A stretch of 64,000 nt of DNA from Sphingobacteriales bacterium JAD_PAG50586_3 (GTDB taxonomy: Bacteria > Bacteroidota > Bacteroidia > CAMBQF01): positions 310,001-374,000 of the forward strand of contig CP096135.1 in assembly GCA_023213195.1 (NCBI GenBank). Reading direction: 5' to 3'. The notes beneath the pieces are model-generated. The model saw nothing but the letters and a program-made list of their open reading frames with translations, ran no database searches and was not told the origin of the DNA. This document shows positions 42,979-52,042 of the stretch, in pieces (position 1 is the stretch's first letter; each line of letters opens with the position of its first letter). The position numbers were made by a program, and so were the translations under genes.

Positions 42979-44421
42979 ATGAGATACCTGTTTACCCTTG
43001 CCTTATTTATTACCCTTGGAGTTAATGCACAAATTGTATGTTTCGACAGGATATTATCGCAGCCTGTTTATGTACACGATGCCGGTCCATCAGGCATTTC
43101 GCAGTTATCAAATGAATTACAAAAAAACGGCGCTGAATTGGTTACTACCATTCAAAACTGGCAGCGTTTGAACGTACTAACCGCAAATGGCTCAGATTAC
43201 TCTGGCGTGGTGTATGTTATTACGCCTTCCATACACCGTATGTACAGTAATGATATTGTTAATCATTATAAAGGCTTAATTAATAAAGGCGCTCATTTGG
43301 TAGTAATTGCCGAGCATGAGAACTATTATTTCAACGCCGATAATTTAAACCGCCTTTGCCAACCGTATGGCATCACTATAAATAACAACGCGGTTAAAAA
43401 AGGCGATTCGGTAGAGTCGGGGTGGGTAGTTGGAAAGTCGGATAAGTACAGCCTAAATAATTTATGCTTTTACCTGCCTGCCAGTTTGCAATGCGATAGC
43501 AATGTAGAGCACGTTGCAACGGTTGACACCAATGTTATATGCGCATCGGTAAAAGCAGGTAAGGGCCGTATTACTGTATTGGGCGATTATGAAATGCTGT
43601 GGAACATGACACCCACACAGGGCATTAACTATGGCGATAATAAGGCCTTTTTAACCAACCTGCTTACACCCGAAGACAACCCTGTACAAAACTACACCCC
43701 AACATCGCAATTTGTGCAGTGGCTAAAAGCATCTACAGACAGCCTGGGACCTTATAAATTTTGGTTAGCCGAAGATGTTACCAACCCCGCCAAGCTTGGT
43801 AAGAACGATGTGGTGTTTTTTATTTACCCAACCACCTATTTAACCTGGCCCGACAGTGTTTTTAAACAGATAGGAAAAGCTGTTATAGTAGGCGGAGAAT
43901 ACAGCGATTATTTTAAACTGCTGCAAGATGCAGGCGGTATTAATATTTTAAACTCGCTGGGATATAAACGGGAGGAAATGCCCATTAATTCAATAGCAAA
44001 ACATTATGGTGTAACCTTTTCTCAATCGGTAGTAAATGGTGGCGGGGGTGAAAATGAAGCCAATTTGAAAATAACAACACCATGCTGTGGTAGCGAAGAT
44101 GGCTTTAAAAGCTACAACAATAATATGGTAGAAAGTGCAGGCTATTTAACTATAAAAACCACCGGTTTTACAACTCCTTATACCGCTACCGGTAACGAGT
44201 TGTATTACTACGGTTATTTAGGTTTTGATGAAACCCTGGGCCCTGATAAAATAGTACCTGTGCCACCCGGCACAACCAAACTAACCAACGTTTTGGTATG
44301 TGTATATAATAAGAACGTATTTGCCATTTCTGCCCCTGTTTTATGGGATTATTTGACTTCTATAGACAAAAAAGACAATACAATGGTAGCGGCTTTTAAA
44401 AAGTGGTTGAAGATGAAGTAA
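42979..44421 (+). CDS. Large secreted protein, unknown
   Basis: A 480-aa protein with signal peptide MRYLFTLALFITLGVNAQ. The N-terminal half alternates beta/alpha with hydrophobic strands (GVVYVITPSIHRMY, GAHLVVIAEHENYYF, GKGRITVLGDYEMLW), like the amidotransferase-like folds of DUF4350/GldG proteins. A similar pattern repeats at 245-330 (DVVFFIYPTTYLTWPDSVF, GKAVIVGGEYSDYF), so it may be two tandem copies of that fold. I cannot name a family; no T9SS domain is evident. It follows the LRR gene by 2 bp. Confidence 0.55.
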   Translation: MRYLFTLALFITLGVNAQIVCFDRILSQPVYVHDAGPSGISQLSNELQKNGAELVTTIQNWQRLNVLTANGSDYSGVVYVITPSIHRMYSNDIVNHYKGLINKGAHLVVIAEHENYYFNADNLNRLCQPYGITINNNAVKKGDSVESGWVVGKSDKYSLNNLCFYLPASLQCDSNVEHVATVDTNVICASVKAGKGRITVLGDYEMLWNMTPTQGINYGDNKAFLTNLLTPEDNPVQNYTPTSQFVQWLKASTDSLGPYKFWLAEDVTNPAKLGKNDVVFFIYPTTYLTWPDSVFKQIGKAVIVGGEYSDYFKLLQDAGGINILNSLGYKREEMPINSIAKHYGVTFSQSVVNGGGGENEANLKITTPCCGSEDGFKSYNNNMVESAGYLTIKTTGFTTPYTATGNELYYYGYLGFDETLGPDKIVPVPPGTTKLTNVLVCVYNKNVFAISAPVLWDYLTSIDKKDNTMVAAFKKWLKMK

Positions 44422-44436
44422 AAAAGCCCACTGGAT

Positions 44437-44627
44437 TAGTACCTCCCCTGCCCCCTCCTAATTTTAGGAGGGGGTGAATAAAAGAAAAGCCCCCGACTAT
44501 TTTACCCCTCACCCTATATCCCTCTCCCCTTAAAGGGAGAGGGAATAAAAACAAAAAGCCCTAGCATTGTTGCCGGGGCTTTTCTATTTCCCCTCTATAT
44601 TGGAGAGGGGACTAAGGGGTAAGGCCC
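44437..44627. repeat. C-rich palindromes and hairpin terminator
   Basis: Three C-rich palindromic copies and a hairpin (AAAAGCCCTAG.../...GGGGCTTTT at 44552-44584). The stretch from 44552 into the following gene end is nearly identical to 45580-45688. Confidence 0.7.
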
Positions 44628-45437
44628 TTAGTTAATAGTCATTTTGCGGGTGATGGTTTCTCTGCCATTGCTTACAGTATAAACATATAAACCGGCCCCA
44701 AATTTAGATGCATCAAAAGCGATGATGTTTTTACCGGCCTCGGCTTGGTAAACATTGCTGTATACAAGGGCACCCAGCATATTATATACCTTTAATTCTG
44801 TTTTGCCGGGCTTGGTAATGTTATAGCCAATATTAGTTAAACCATTGGCAGGGTTAGGGTAGTTTAAGCCCACCCAAAAGCGGTCGGTTGGGGCGGTTTC
44901 TATTGTTGAAAGTGGGCCGTCTACTTTCAATACATAGTCGCTAAATGCAATAGCCGAGCCATACGGCGGCGAACCTAATGTACTAACCCATGTTGGGGTA
45001 GATGGCAAGGGGTTGCCAACGGCTAAAACATCAACATACACAGTTAAGGGATAAACACCTATAGCGGCGGCTGTAACAGCGGGCTCTAATGCATCAACCC
45101 TAACACAGCCTGTTATAGGTGTGCAGGGCGATGGATTTGTCCACACGGGTACATCAGGATTAAAATTAAAGCCGTTGGGTTGGCCCACAACATCAAGTAT
45201 TTTAAGTGCCTGCACAGTAAGGGCAACGGGTATACCACTAAACAATACAGAAGTATCGCACAGGGTACGAATGGTAATGGTAGTTTCATAGCCCTGGCCT
45301 TCAAATGCATGCGGAAGAGAGTCGGGGTAAATACCGGGCGATGCGTTAATGTAGTTAGGGTCGGGCTCGCATACCTGCGCGCCGGCAAACAGAGCTGTAA
45401 GGCTAACAGCAATAAGCAAAAGGAGTTTTTTAGTCAT
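44628..45437 (-). CDS. Secreted T9SS protein, paralog A
   Basis: A 269-aa protein: signal peptide MTKKLLLLIAVSLTALFAGAQ, an N-terminal beta domain (CEPDPNYINASPGIYPDSLPHA, TTITIRTLCDTSVLFSGIPVALTVQALKILDVVG) and a T9SS sorting domain (NYPNPANGLTNIGYNI, GAGLYVYTVSNGRETITRKMTIN). It is clearly homologous along its length to the next gene (45656-46516). The two lie in tandem with copied 3' flanks. Function unknown; likely a surface or secreted structural protein. Confidence 0.8.
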   Translation of the reverse strand: MTKKLLLLIAVSLTALFAGAQVCEPDPNYINASPGIYPDSLPHAFEGQGYETTITIRTLCDTSVLFSGIPVALTVQALKILDVVGQPNGFNFNPDVPVWTNPSPCTPITGCVRVDALEPAVTAAAIGVYPLTVYVDVLAVGNPLPSTPTWVSTLGSPPYGSAIAFSDYVLKVDGPLSTIETAPTDRFWVGLNYPNPANGLTNIGYNITKPGKTELKVYNMLGALVYSNVYQAEAGKNIIAFDASKFGAGLYVYTVSNGRETITRKMTIN

Positions 45438-45579
45438 GTTGTAGAGTTTTGCGGTGCAAAGTATTTATTTCAAACTACATAGAAAATAGGCTTTGGTTAA
45501 TTTCTATCTCAGTCCCCTTTCACACTAAAAGACTCCCCCGCCCTTTGGGCACCTCCTCTTAGAGGGGGATTTAAGAAAA

Positions 45580-45655
45580 CAAAAAGCCCCTGCATTGCTG
45601 CAAGGGCTTTTCTATTTCCCCTCTCTATTGGAGAGGGGACTAAGGGGTGAGGCCC
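45580..45655. repeat. Copied 3' flank with hairpin terminator
   Basis: Hairpin AAAAGCCCCTGCA/TGCAAGGGCTTTT at 45580-45612 and a CCCCTCTCTATTGGAGAGGGG palindrome. It matches the flank of paralog A (44552-44627), so the duplication included the terminator. Confidence 0.75.
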
Positions 45656-46516
45656 TTAGTTGATAGTCATTTTGCGGGTAAAGGTTTCTTTACCGTTGCT
45701 TACAGTGTAAATGTACATACCGGCAGATAGTTTAGTACCATCAAATACGATAGTGTTTTTACCTGCAGTGCTTTGATATTTGTTAGAGTAAACTAACGCA
45801 CCAACAGTGTTGTAAACGTTAAAGTTGATGTTCTCTTCTTTAACTGTATTGTAGTTAATGTTAGTTATGTTAGAGAATGGGTTAGGGAAGTTAGGAGCTA
45901 CGTTAAATTTGTTAGCATCTAAAGCATTTTCAATAACACCAACACCTTGCTGAATACGTAATACGTAATCATCGTAAGCAATAGCTGAACCGTAAGGAGG
46001 GGTACCTAAAGAGCTAACCCAAGTGTAGGTAGCAGGAATAGGGTTACCTTTTGCATAAACGTCTACCCAAACAGTGATAGGATAAACACCACCCTGAACA
46101 GCTTGAGCAGCAATTACAGCAGATTGTGGGGCAGAAATTAAAACACAGCCTTGAACTTCTGTCCAGTTAGGATCTGTACCACCGTTTTGCCAGTAGCCAC
46201 CAAGGCCGTTGTAAGCAGGAGCTACTACGAAACCATCAGGCTCACCAACTACGTCAAGAACTTTAAGACGTTGTACGAATAATTGTACCGGAATACCTTG
46301 AAAGTTAACCGAAGTATCAGAAAGGGTTTTAACCTGGATAACAGCGGCATAACCGTTAGGGTCGCCAGTGTAACCAATAGGAAGGCCTGTAGCGCTGTCT
46401 GGCCAAATACCAGCTGAAGAGTCAGCATAAATAGGATCAGGCGTACAAGGAGCTTGGGCGTTAGCTGCAAAAGAAATTGCAACAACAGCAGCAACTGAAA
46501 GTAACTTTTTTAACAT
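45656..46516 (-). CDS. Secreted T9SS protein, paralog B
   Basis: A 286-aa tandem paralog of the preceding gene: signal peptide MLKKLLSVAAVVAISFAANAQ, CTPDPIYADSSAGIWPDSATG, VKTLSDTSVNFQGIPVQLFVQRLKVLDVVGEPDGF, WVSSLGTPPYGSAIAYDDYVLRI and a T9SS sorting domain ending SAGMYIYTVSNGKETFTRKMTIN. Its codon choice looks more selective than that of most neighbours, suggesting high expression. Possibly an abundant surface protein. Confidence 0.82.
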   Translation of the reverse strand: MLKKLLSVAAVVAISFAANAQAPCTPDPIYADSSAGIWPDSATGLPIGYTGDPNGYAAVIQVKTLSDTSVNFQGIPVQLFVQRLKVLDVVGEPDGFVVAPAYNGLGGYWQNGGTDPNWTEVQGCVLISAPQSAVIAAQAVQGGVYPITVWVDVYAKGNPIPATYTWVSSLGTPPYGSAIAYDDYVLRIQQGVGVIENALDANKFNVAPNFPNPFSNITNINYNTVKEENINFNVYNTVGALVYSNKYQSTAGKNTIVFDGTKLSAGMYIYTVSNGKETFTRKMTIN

Positions 46517-46556
46517 GATTTTACTGATTTTTAAGTGTTATGATGGTTATTTGTTT

Positions 46557-46934
46557 TTACTCGTCGGTTTTATTGAGGTCTTTTTCAATTTCTTCCATAA
46601 AAAGCAGGTCAACACTCTCGTTCATTGTAGGTACAATATTAAGAACGGTGTCTAGCTGAGATATTGCCATAAGCTTGGTAACGGTTGGCTGTAGGCCGGT
46701 TACCACAAAAGTACCGTCTAAATTACGGCAAAGGCGGTTACCAATAAGTATAGCGCTAAGGCCCGATGAATCGCAGTAAATAGTTTCGCTAAGGTCTAAA
46801 ATAATGTTTTTAGAACCGTCAGAGTTTAGCATTAAAAACTCTGCTTTTAACGATGCTGCTATACTACTGTCCAGTTTATCGGCTTTTACCTTTACGACAG
46901 AATACTTATCTTCTTTAACTACTTCAAAACTCAT
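46557..46934 (-). CDS. STAS-domain anti-sigma-factor antagonist-like protein
   Basis: A 125-aa protein starting MSFEVVKEDKYSVVKVKADKLDSSIAASLKAEF (ATG 46934). ILDLSETIYCDSSGLSAILIGNRLCRNLDGTFVVTGLQP carries the DSSGL motif with the phosphorylatable Ser of SpoIIAA-type antagonists. It is intact, unlike the STAS gene at 31610. Standalone; no RsbW-like kinase is in the window. Confidence 0.88.
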   Translation of the reverse strand: MSFEVVKEDKYSVVKVKADKLDSSIAASLKAEFLMLNSDGSKNIILDLSETIYCDSSGLSAILIGNRLCRNLDGTFVVTGLQPTVTKLMAISQLDTVLNIVPTMNESVDLLFMEEIEKDLNKTDE

Positions 46935-47030
46935 ATAATGGCTATATAAGGGGCAAATATACATTTTTTTAATAATGCCAACAGCTAATTTAGTGATAGC
47001 AATGCTATTTAACAAGCACTTTGTGTTTAA

Positions 47031-47279
47031 ATGTGGGGTTGGGGTGGTAAAATCCTTGAAATCCTATTCTTAATTAATATTGAGACTATTTTCTTTCATT
47101 ACTTTTTGCTTGCCCAAAAAGTAACCAAAAAAGACACCACGCCCAAAAACCCTGCAATTTCGCTGTCGCACAGCCTATCCACTAATTGCCATGCGAAATT
47201 TTGGGTTCACACCGGGAGTGGACTACCCCCCGCACGTTATTTTTCGAATTTAATATTCCTGAAGGAAGATCTTATTGTA
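47031..47279. repeat. Dispersed hairpin-rich element
   Basis: Gene-free 249 bp. Hairpin TACTTTTTG-CTTGCC-CAAAAAGTA (47100-47123) and a longer imperfect stem CCCAAAA..AATTTCGC/GCGAAATTTTGGG (47142-47205). I recognise the ACTTTTTGCTTGCCCAAAAAGT stretch as a dispersed Bacteroidota repeat. The open frame across it is not a credible gene. Confidence 0.6.
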
Positions 47280-48470
47280 CTATGCCCTATCAGCTACGCC
47301 TTTAACATCCATGGCATCGCGTAGGCCGTTGCCTAACATGATGAAGGCCAGCACCACGCTTACAATGGCCAGGCCGGGAAGCACCGCCAAGTAGGCATTA
47401 TCTAGTATTATATACCCGTAATGGTCGCGGATCATGGTTCCCCACGATGCCGTTGGGGGCTGCACCCCAAAGCCTATAAAGCTTAAACCTGCCTCTATTA
47501 GTATAGCCGATGCGAAGTTAGACGCGGCAACTACCGCCAGCGGGCCCGATATATTCGGAAGGATATGCACAAAAATAGCCCGCCAGTTGCTGAACCCTAA
47601 TGCTTTAGAAGCTTCAACAAACTCCATTTGGCGTAGCGACAGCACCTGCCCACGCACCAAACGGGCAACCTCTACCCACATGGTTAAACCCACGGCAATA
47701 AACACCTGCATAAAGCCTTTGCCTAAGGCAATAGACACCGCTATAACCAATAGTATGGTTGGTATGGCCCAAATAACGTTGATGAACCATTGGATAAAAC
47801 TATCGACCTTGCCACCGTAGAAACCCGCTATAGCACCCAGGGTAACCCCAATTAGCAGCGATATGATTACCGCCACAATGCCCACCAACATAGAAACCCG
47901 CGCACCCAAAACTAAACGGCTTAGCATATCACGCCCGTAACGGTCGGTGCCAAGGATGAAAGTACGTCTGGTTAATGCTTTAATCTTTCCATGTTCAACA
48001 TCATATTTTATTTTGAGATCTACATCATGGTCAGGAGGAAAATCGCGAGAGGTATTATAATATTCTTGAACAACTACATACGCGTTGTATTTTCTTATTA
48101 TTCCTTTAATATCCCCATCTACATATTCTTCAACCAATAAAGTATCGCCTTTAACATTTGCCTTTTTTATAGGTACGTAAGTGTGTTCATCTTCGTATCC
48201 GGTAAATAAGTTGCCGCTAGCTTCCACACCTTGCTTCTTAACCTTTAAAAACCCACAACTAAAACCCGGTTTTTTTACGGCTATCTGTAAACACATCCGG
48301 TTTGCATCGGGGCTTTTATCAGGAATGATTACATAGGCAAACAGGGCTACAAAGCATAGCACTACCACATAGCCCAAGGCTACCATGGCAGGAATATTGC
48401 GCCTAAAGCGGCGCCAAGCCAACCGGCCCGGACTTTCATTATCAAACTGTTGCTTTTTGAATGGCCACAT
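47280..48470 (-). CDS. ABC transporter permease, OppC/DppC type
   Basis: A 396-aa inner-membrane permease of the peptide/nickel (OppBC) class. After the first helix (MVALGYVVVLCFVALFAYVIIP) comes a large periplasmic insertion (about residues 50-165), then HILGTDRYGRDMLSRLVLGARVS, the EAA loop VEASKALGFSNWRAIFVHILPNIS and closing helices. Long inserts are usual in Bacteroidota OppC. No OppA, OppB or ATPase genes are nearby. It is the last gene of a run flippase-like, GT2, OppC on the minus strand. Confidence 0.88.
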   Translation of the reverse strand: MWPFKKQQFDNESPGRLAWRRFRRNIPAMVALGYVVVLCFVALFAYVIIPDKSPDANRMCLQIAVKKPGFSCGFLKVKKQGVEASGNLFTGYEDEHTYVPIKKANVKGDTLLVEEYVDGDIKGIIRKYNAYVVVQEYYNTSRDFPPDHDVDLKIKYDVEHGKIKALTRRTFILGTDRYGRDMLSRLVLGARVSMLVGIVAVIISLLIGVTLGAIAGFYGGKVDSFIQWFINVIWAIPTILLVIAVSIALGKGFMQVFIAVGLTMWVEVARLVRGQVLSLRQMEFVEASKALGFSNWRAIFVHILPNISGPLAVVAASNFASAILIEAGLSFIGFGVQPPTASWGTMIRDHYGYIILDNAYLAVLPGLAIVSVVLAFIMLGNGLRDAMDVKGVADRA

Positions 48471-48472
48471 GC

Positions 48473-49620
48473 TTAGCGCAATTTACGTCCTTTCCACACA
48501 TAATTGCCCCGCAGCGACAGGATGCCTGTAATGCTGATATATATAGGCAGCCACAGCGACATTAACGGATAAAACGGTAGCAAACCTGCCTTTTTGTAAA
48601 AGCGGGTAACGGGTATTAGAAACACCATATCCGCAATAAGTTTTAGGCTGAATATTAGCAGCGCAGGAATTAGCAGCGGCATAAAAATCAACCCTAAAAT
48701 AATTACGGTAGTTACCATAAGGTTTGAAAAGAAAAGCAGCAGGATAGATACCAGTGCGGCAACATCTGAAAAGCCTTTGGCCTTTGCCCCCCAACGCACC
48801 CGCTGGTTAAAAAAGCCGCCCAGCGTTTTTTGCGCGCCGGTGTAAACTATAGCATCGGTAGATTTTATAAACGCTATGCGCTTGGGCGTTACTTCTTTGG
48901 TTTTGTAGAGGATAAATACATCGTCGCCCGATGCGTAGGGGTCGTCGAAGCCCCCAATACGCTCGAACAACCTGCGCTCTATGGCCATATTAGCCCCATT
49001 TGACGATACCGGCCTGTCTAACCCCGCCGAGGCAGCCGTTATGCCCATAATGCCGGTAAACTCCAGCGATTGTATTTTCTCAAATAATGATTTTTCATTA
49101 TTAAACACAACAGGAAGTAAGAGTAGCGAAACAGGATTGTCTTCGTACTGCTGCGCGATAACCTCCAGGCGCTTAGGGCCAAAGCGGCAATCGGCATCGG
49201 TAGTAACAATAAGTTCTCCGGTAGTGGCATGGATGGCTGCACTCAACGCCCGTTTTTTGTAAGACACTACCCCCTCTTCGTCTTTCATCTCCAATACCTT
49301 AATATTGAGTTGCGGGTTTGCGGCTACAAAGCTTTTGATAACGGCCAACGTACCATCGGTAGAAGCATCATCGGCCACTACAATTTCCATTAGTTCTTTG
49401 GGGTAAGTTTGAGCGGCAAAATCGGTAAGGCAAAGGCCAATGGTGCTTTCCTCGTTACGGGCAGCTATTACCAACGATAGTATGGTGCGGTATTCTTTTT
49501 GCGGATGAAGGTAAGCTTGGGCAGCTTTAGCCAGCCCTGCAAGCCAATAGCCAAAAACAGGCAGTAAAACCCCACAATAAGGGTAGCCAGTATAAACGTT
49601 ATTTTAAGTGCTATAATCAA
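48473..49620 (-). CDS. Family 2 glycosyltransferase (one frameshift)
   Basis: Membrane GT2: start near TTG 49620 (MIIALKITFILATLIVGFYCLFLAIG), then after the break near 49496 (one A short) LVIAARNEESTIGLCLTDF, IVVADDASTDGTL, TTDADCRFGPKRL (DxD-type metal site), EFTGIMGIT, SNGANMAIERRLFE, GDDVFILYKTK and the QRVRWGAKAKG motif, followed by C-terminal helices. About 382 aa. The start overlaps the stop of the flippase-like gene by 3 bp, so the pair is coupled and probably builds or moves a glycolipid. Confidence 0.87.
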
Positions 49621-50555
49621 GGCTGCGAAGGTAATGGGTTAACGGGTTGGGCGGTGGTGTTTTTGCTTTTTTGCAGTAATAAAAATATCAACCCAAAAGT
49701 AGCAGGCAATAAAACGTTCAACATCCACACCATAGTAGCCACGGTAAACGCGGTAGAAAACCCCGCGAAAGCTACCAACGCGATAGCACCACGCATGCCC
49801 GGTTCTGCAATAATAAACATGGGCACTACGGCTACCATAAAAAAGTAAATGGTGGTCATAACCGCTATGGTTAGTTGGTTCTCGCCATCGCCGTAGGCAG
49901 CAAAAACAAAAATAAACTGGGCAATAAACAGTAGGTAGCGTAGCATACTCAGCCCAAAAACACTTGCCAGCAAAGGCAAGCCAATGCTCAACACCGATTT
50001 TAGTTTCTCAGCATATTTCCGTTTGATGATGTTATATCCAACTACAAAAAGCACCACCACAAGGGCTAGAATGCCAATGCCCCAACCGTAATACTCACCA
50101 AAAATATCGGCTATTTGTCCGCTGCTAATAATGTACATTCCCGCAAAACCAGCAATGATAGTCACCACCAATTGCGTTAAACTACCTATAACACTTAGCA
50201 TGGCCCCCTCTACCCTATTATCTTCTTGCAAGAAAATGATTTTGCCGAGTGGGTCGCCCAAGCGGAAAGGTGTTACTAATGATGATGCAAGGCCTGCCAG
50301 CACCGACTTTACGGCTGTAAAAAAACTAATTCTTTCTACCCTATTTGCCAATAGCTTCCACTTGGCGGCCTCTAAAAACCAGTTGAGCGGGGTTAGCAAA
50401 AAGGCGAAGAGCAAATACATGGGGGCTTGTGGCGTATAATCTACACTAAAGGTGCCGCTTTTAAACTTGCTGTATAGGTAGTAGCCAAAAAACAGGGTGG
50501 TTAACACCTTGATTACTGTTAGAAACCCTATTTTGTATTGCTTTTTCAACCGCAC
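49617..50555 (-). CDS. Flippase-like integral membrane protein (LPG_synthase_TM family)
   Basis: About 310 aa with eight hydrophobic helices (ITVIKVLTTLFFGYYLYSKF, AVKSVLAGLASSLVTPFRLGDPLGKIIFL, GSLTQLVVTIIAGFAGMYII and on), matching the flippase-like/UPF0104 domain. The motif LVTPFRLGDPLGK fits the family. A further 29 codons upstream would run into ruvC; GTG 50555 or TTG 50549 (MKKQYKIGFL) is a better start, divergent from ruvC. Paired with the GT2 gene by overlap. Confidence 0.78.
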   Translation of the reverse strand: MRLKKQYKIGFLTVIKVLTTLFFGYYLYSKFKSGTFSVDYTPQAPMYLLFAFLLTPLNWFLEAAKWKLLANRVERISFFTAVKSVLAGLASSLVTPFRLGDPLGKIIFLQEDNRVEGAMLSVIGSLTQLVVTIIAGFAGMYIISSGQIADIFGEYYGWGIGILALVVVLFVVGYNIIKRKYAEKLKSVLSIGLPLLASVFGLSMLRYLLFIAQFIFVFAAYGDGENQLTIAVMTTIYFFMVAVVPMFIIAEPGMRGAIALVAFAGFSTAFTVATMVWMLNVLLPATFGLIFLLLQKSKNTTAQPVNPLPSQP

Positions 50556-50574
50556 GAAATTAGTAAATAACCCA

Positions 50575-50582
50575 TAGCTTTG
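50575..50582 (+). promoter_or_regulatory. ruvC promoter -7 element (TAGCTTTG)
   Basis: Consensus TAnnTTTG only 4 bp before the ATG at 50587, pointing to a leaderless ruvC transcript. Confidence 0.5.
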
Positions 50583-50586
50583 CAGC

Positions 50587-51150
50587 ATGAGCAGCACGCC
50601 CGCAGAACGTATTATTTTAGGCATAGACCCCGGCACCAACATTTTGGGTTACGGTATTATTAAATGCGTTGGGCAAAAAATGACGTTGGTAACACTGGGC
50701 ATAGTTGACATGCAAAAGATGGACGACCCTATGCTGAAGCTGCAAACCATTTTTGAGCGCATCATTCTTTTAATAGAAGAATACCACCCCGACGAGATGG
50801 CTATTGAAGCGCCCTTCTTCGGCAAAAATGTGCAGAGTATGCTTAAGCTGGGCCGTGCGCAGGGTGTGGCTATTGCGGCATCTTTATCGCGACAAATACC
50901 TGCTACGGAATATGCCCCAACGCGGATTAAACAGTCAATAACCGGACGAGGTGCGGCGAGTAAGGAACAAGTTGCTGCAATGCTCCAAAGCATGTTATCA
51001 ATAAAAGATATGCCAGCCAAAATGGACGCTACCGATGGGTTGGCTGCAGCGGTTTGTCATTTCTTCAACAATAAGCCATCTGCCCAGGACAAAAGCTATA
51101 CGGGTTGGAAGGCTTTTATAGCGGCTAATCCGGAGAGGAAGAAGTCTTGA
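50587..51150 (+). CDS. ruvC: Holliday-junction resolvase RuvC
   Basis: A 187-aa endonuclease cutting Holliday junctions with RuvAB. RNase-H-like fold: [16 protein letters not shown] (first catalytic Asp), [23 protein letters not shown] (catalytic Glu), [14 protein letters not shown] and [17 protein letters not shown] (final Asp pair). Length matches the family. The TGA stop is also the first unit of a 7-bp array (51148-51171). Confidence 0.95.
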   Translation: MSSTPAERIILGIDPGTNILGYGIIKCVGQKMTLVTLGIVDMQKMDDPMLKLQTIFERIILLIEEYHPDEMAIEAPFFGKNVQSMLKLGRAQGVAIAASLSRQIPATEYAPTRIKQSITGRGAASKEQVAAMLQSMLSIKDMPAKMDATDGLAAAVCHFFNNKPSAQDKSYTGWKAFIAANPERKKS

Positions 51151-51171
51151 GGGGTGAGGGCTGAGGGTGAG
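51148..51171. repeat. Heptamer tandem array (TGAGGGG type)
   Basis: TGAGGGG TGAGGGC TGAGGGT and a partial unit, beginning exactly at the ruvC stop codon. An 8-bp-period AT-rich array (TAAAGAGA TAAAAAGA TAAAGAAT TAAAGAAT) follows at 51178-51209 and reaches the ATG at 51208. Confidence 0.75.
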
Positions 51172-51207
51172 TTAAATTAAAGAGATAAAAAGATAAAGAA
51201 TTAAAGA

Positions 51208-51738
51208 ATGGAAATAATTCGTATTAATTCCTTTATCGATTCTGTCCTTTCTTCTCACGCATCTGTTATGGGTGCTGATATGGAGAAGTACCGCAACCAT
51301 GTGTATAGGGTGTTTAATTTCTCGCTGTATTTTAATAAGGGAGAAGATGCCGATTTGTTGGCCATTGCTGCTGCATTTCACGATATTGGTATTTGGACGG
51401 ATAAAACCTTTGATTATTTAGACCCATCTATTAAGCTGGCGGTTGAGTATGTAAATGCCCGTCCAGAATTGTACCTATCGCCCGAAAAACTGGCACAGGT
51501 TATTGAGCTTCACCACAAAATAACACGGGTTAAGTTAAACACCACAGCCGAGCATTTTCGCCGGGGAGATATTGCAGATTTAACTTTTGGGCTTATCCGC
51601 TTTGGCATGCCTAAAGCATTATACAAAGAAGCGAAAGCTGTATTCCCCATAAAGGGTTTTCACTGGAAATTGGTTAAGCTTACGCTGAGGCAGTTAACTA
51701 TAAATCCGCTAAAGCCTTTGCCTATGTTTAGATGGTAG
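51208..51738 (+). CDS. HD-domain protein
   Basis: A 176-aa HD phosphohydrolase-like protein: KYRNHVYRVFNFSLYF (first His), LAIAAAFHDIGIWTD (HD pair), and VIELHHKITRV. Such proteins act as phosphohydrolases on nucleotides or as metal-dependent hydrolases; the substrate is unknown. ATG 51208 lies within the end of the octamer array, and the TAAAGAA part may act as its ribosome site. Confidence 0.75.
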   Translation: MEIIRINSFIDSVLSSHASVMGADMEKYRNHVYRVFNFSLYFNKGEDADLLAIAAAFHDIGIWTDKTFDYLDPSIKLAVEYVNARPELYLSPEKLAQVIELHHKITRVKLNTTAEHFRRGDIADLTFGLIRFGMPKALYKEAKAVFPIKGFHWKLVKLTLRQLTINPLKPLPMFRW

Positions 51739-51813
51739 GGGCCTCAGCCTTTACCCCTATCCTAAATCCTTCCCCTTAAAGGGAAAGGATTTTAAAATTT
51801 GATGGGTTTTTAG

Positions 51814-51845
51814 TTGACAATGCCTACCGCGGTGTCGTATCTTTG
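51814..51845 (+). promoter_or_regulatory. Strong promoter (TTGACA-18-TATCTTTG)
   Basis: TTGACA at 51814-51819, 18 bp, TATCTTTG at 51838-51845. Same boxes and spacing as the orphan promoter at 5011-5042, again followed by repeat DNA. Confidence 0.6.
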
Positions 51846-51979
51846 TAGTATCCCGACGATAAATGTCAGGACAAGCCAAAAACTAAAAATTATGCCTGCC
51901 AAATTCAGTTAAAGTTTTACTTTAAGTATCTTCAGAAACCAAAGGTTCATTTTGTTAAAAAAATTTACAGCCACGTGGG

Positions 51980-52042
51980 TTACACCTCTCCCCCGACAAT
52001 CCAATAAATTGTATTGTCTTTCCCCTCTCCCAAGGGAGAGGG
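51980..52042. repeat. C-rich repeat with inner palindrome, copy 2
   Basis: ACCTCTCCCCCGACAAT...ATTGTATTGTC core with C-rich/G-rich arms. It matches 5353-5416 closely, with only a few base changes. Confidence 0.75.

Noticed and set aside
47031..47324. Plus-strand open frame of 97 codons
   Set aside because: It lies on a dispersed hairpin-rich repeat and runs into the 3' end of oppC on the other strand; no start signal or family pattern.
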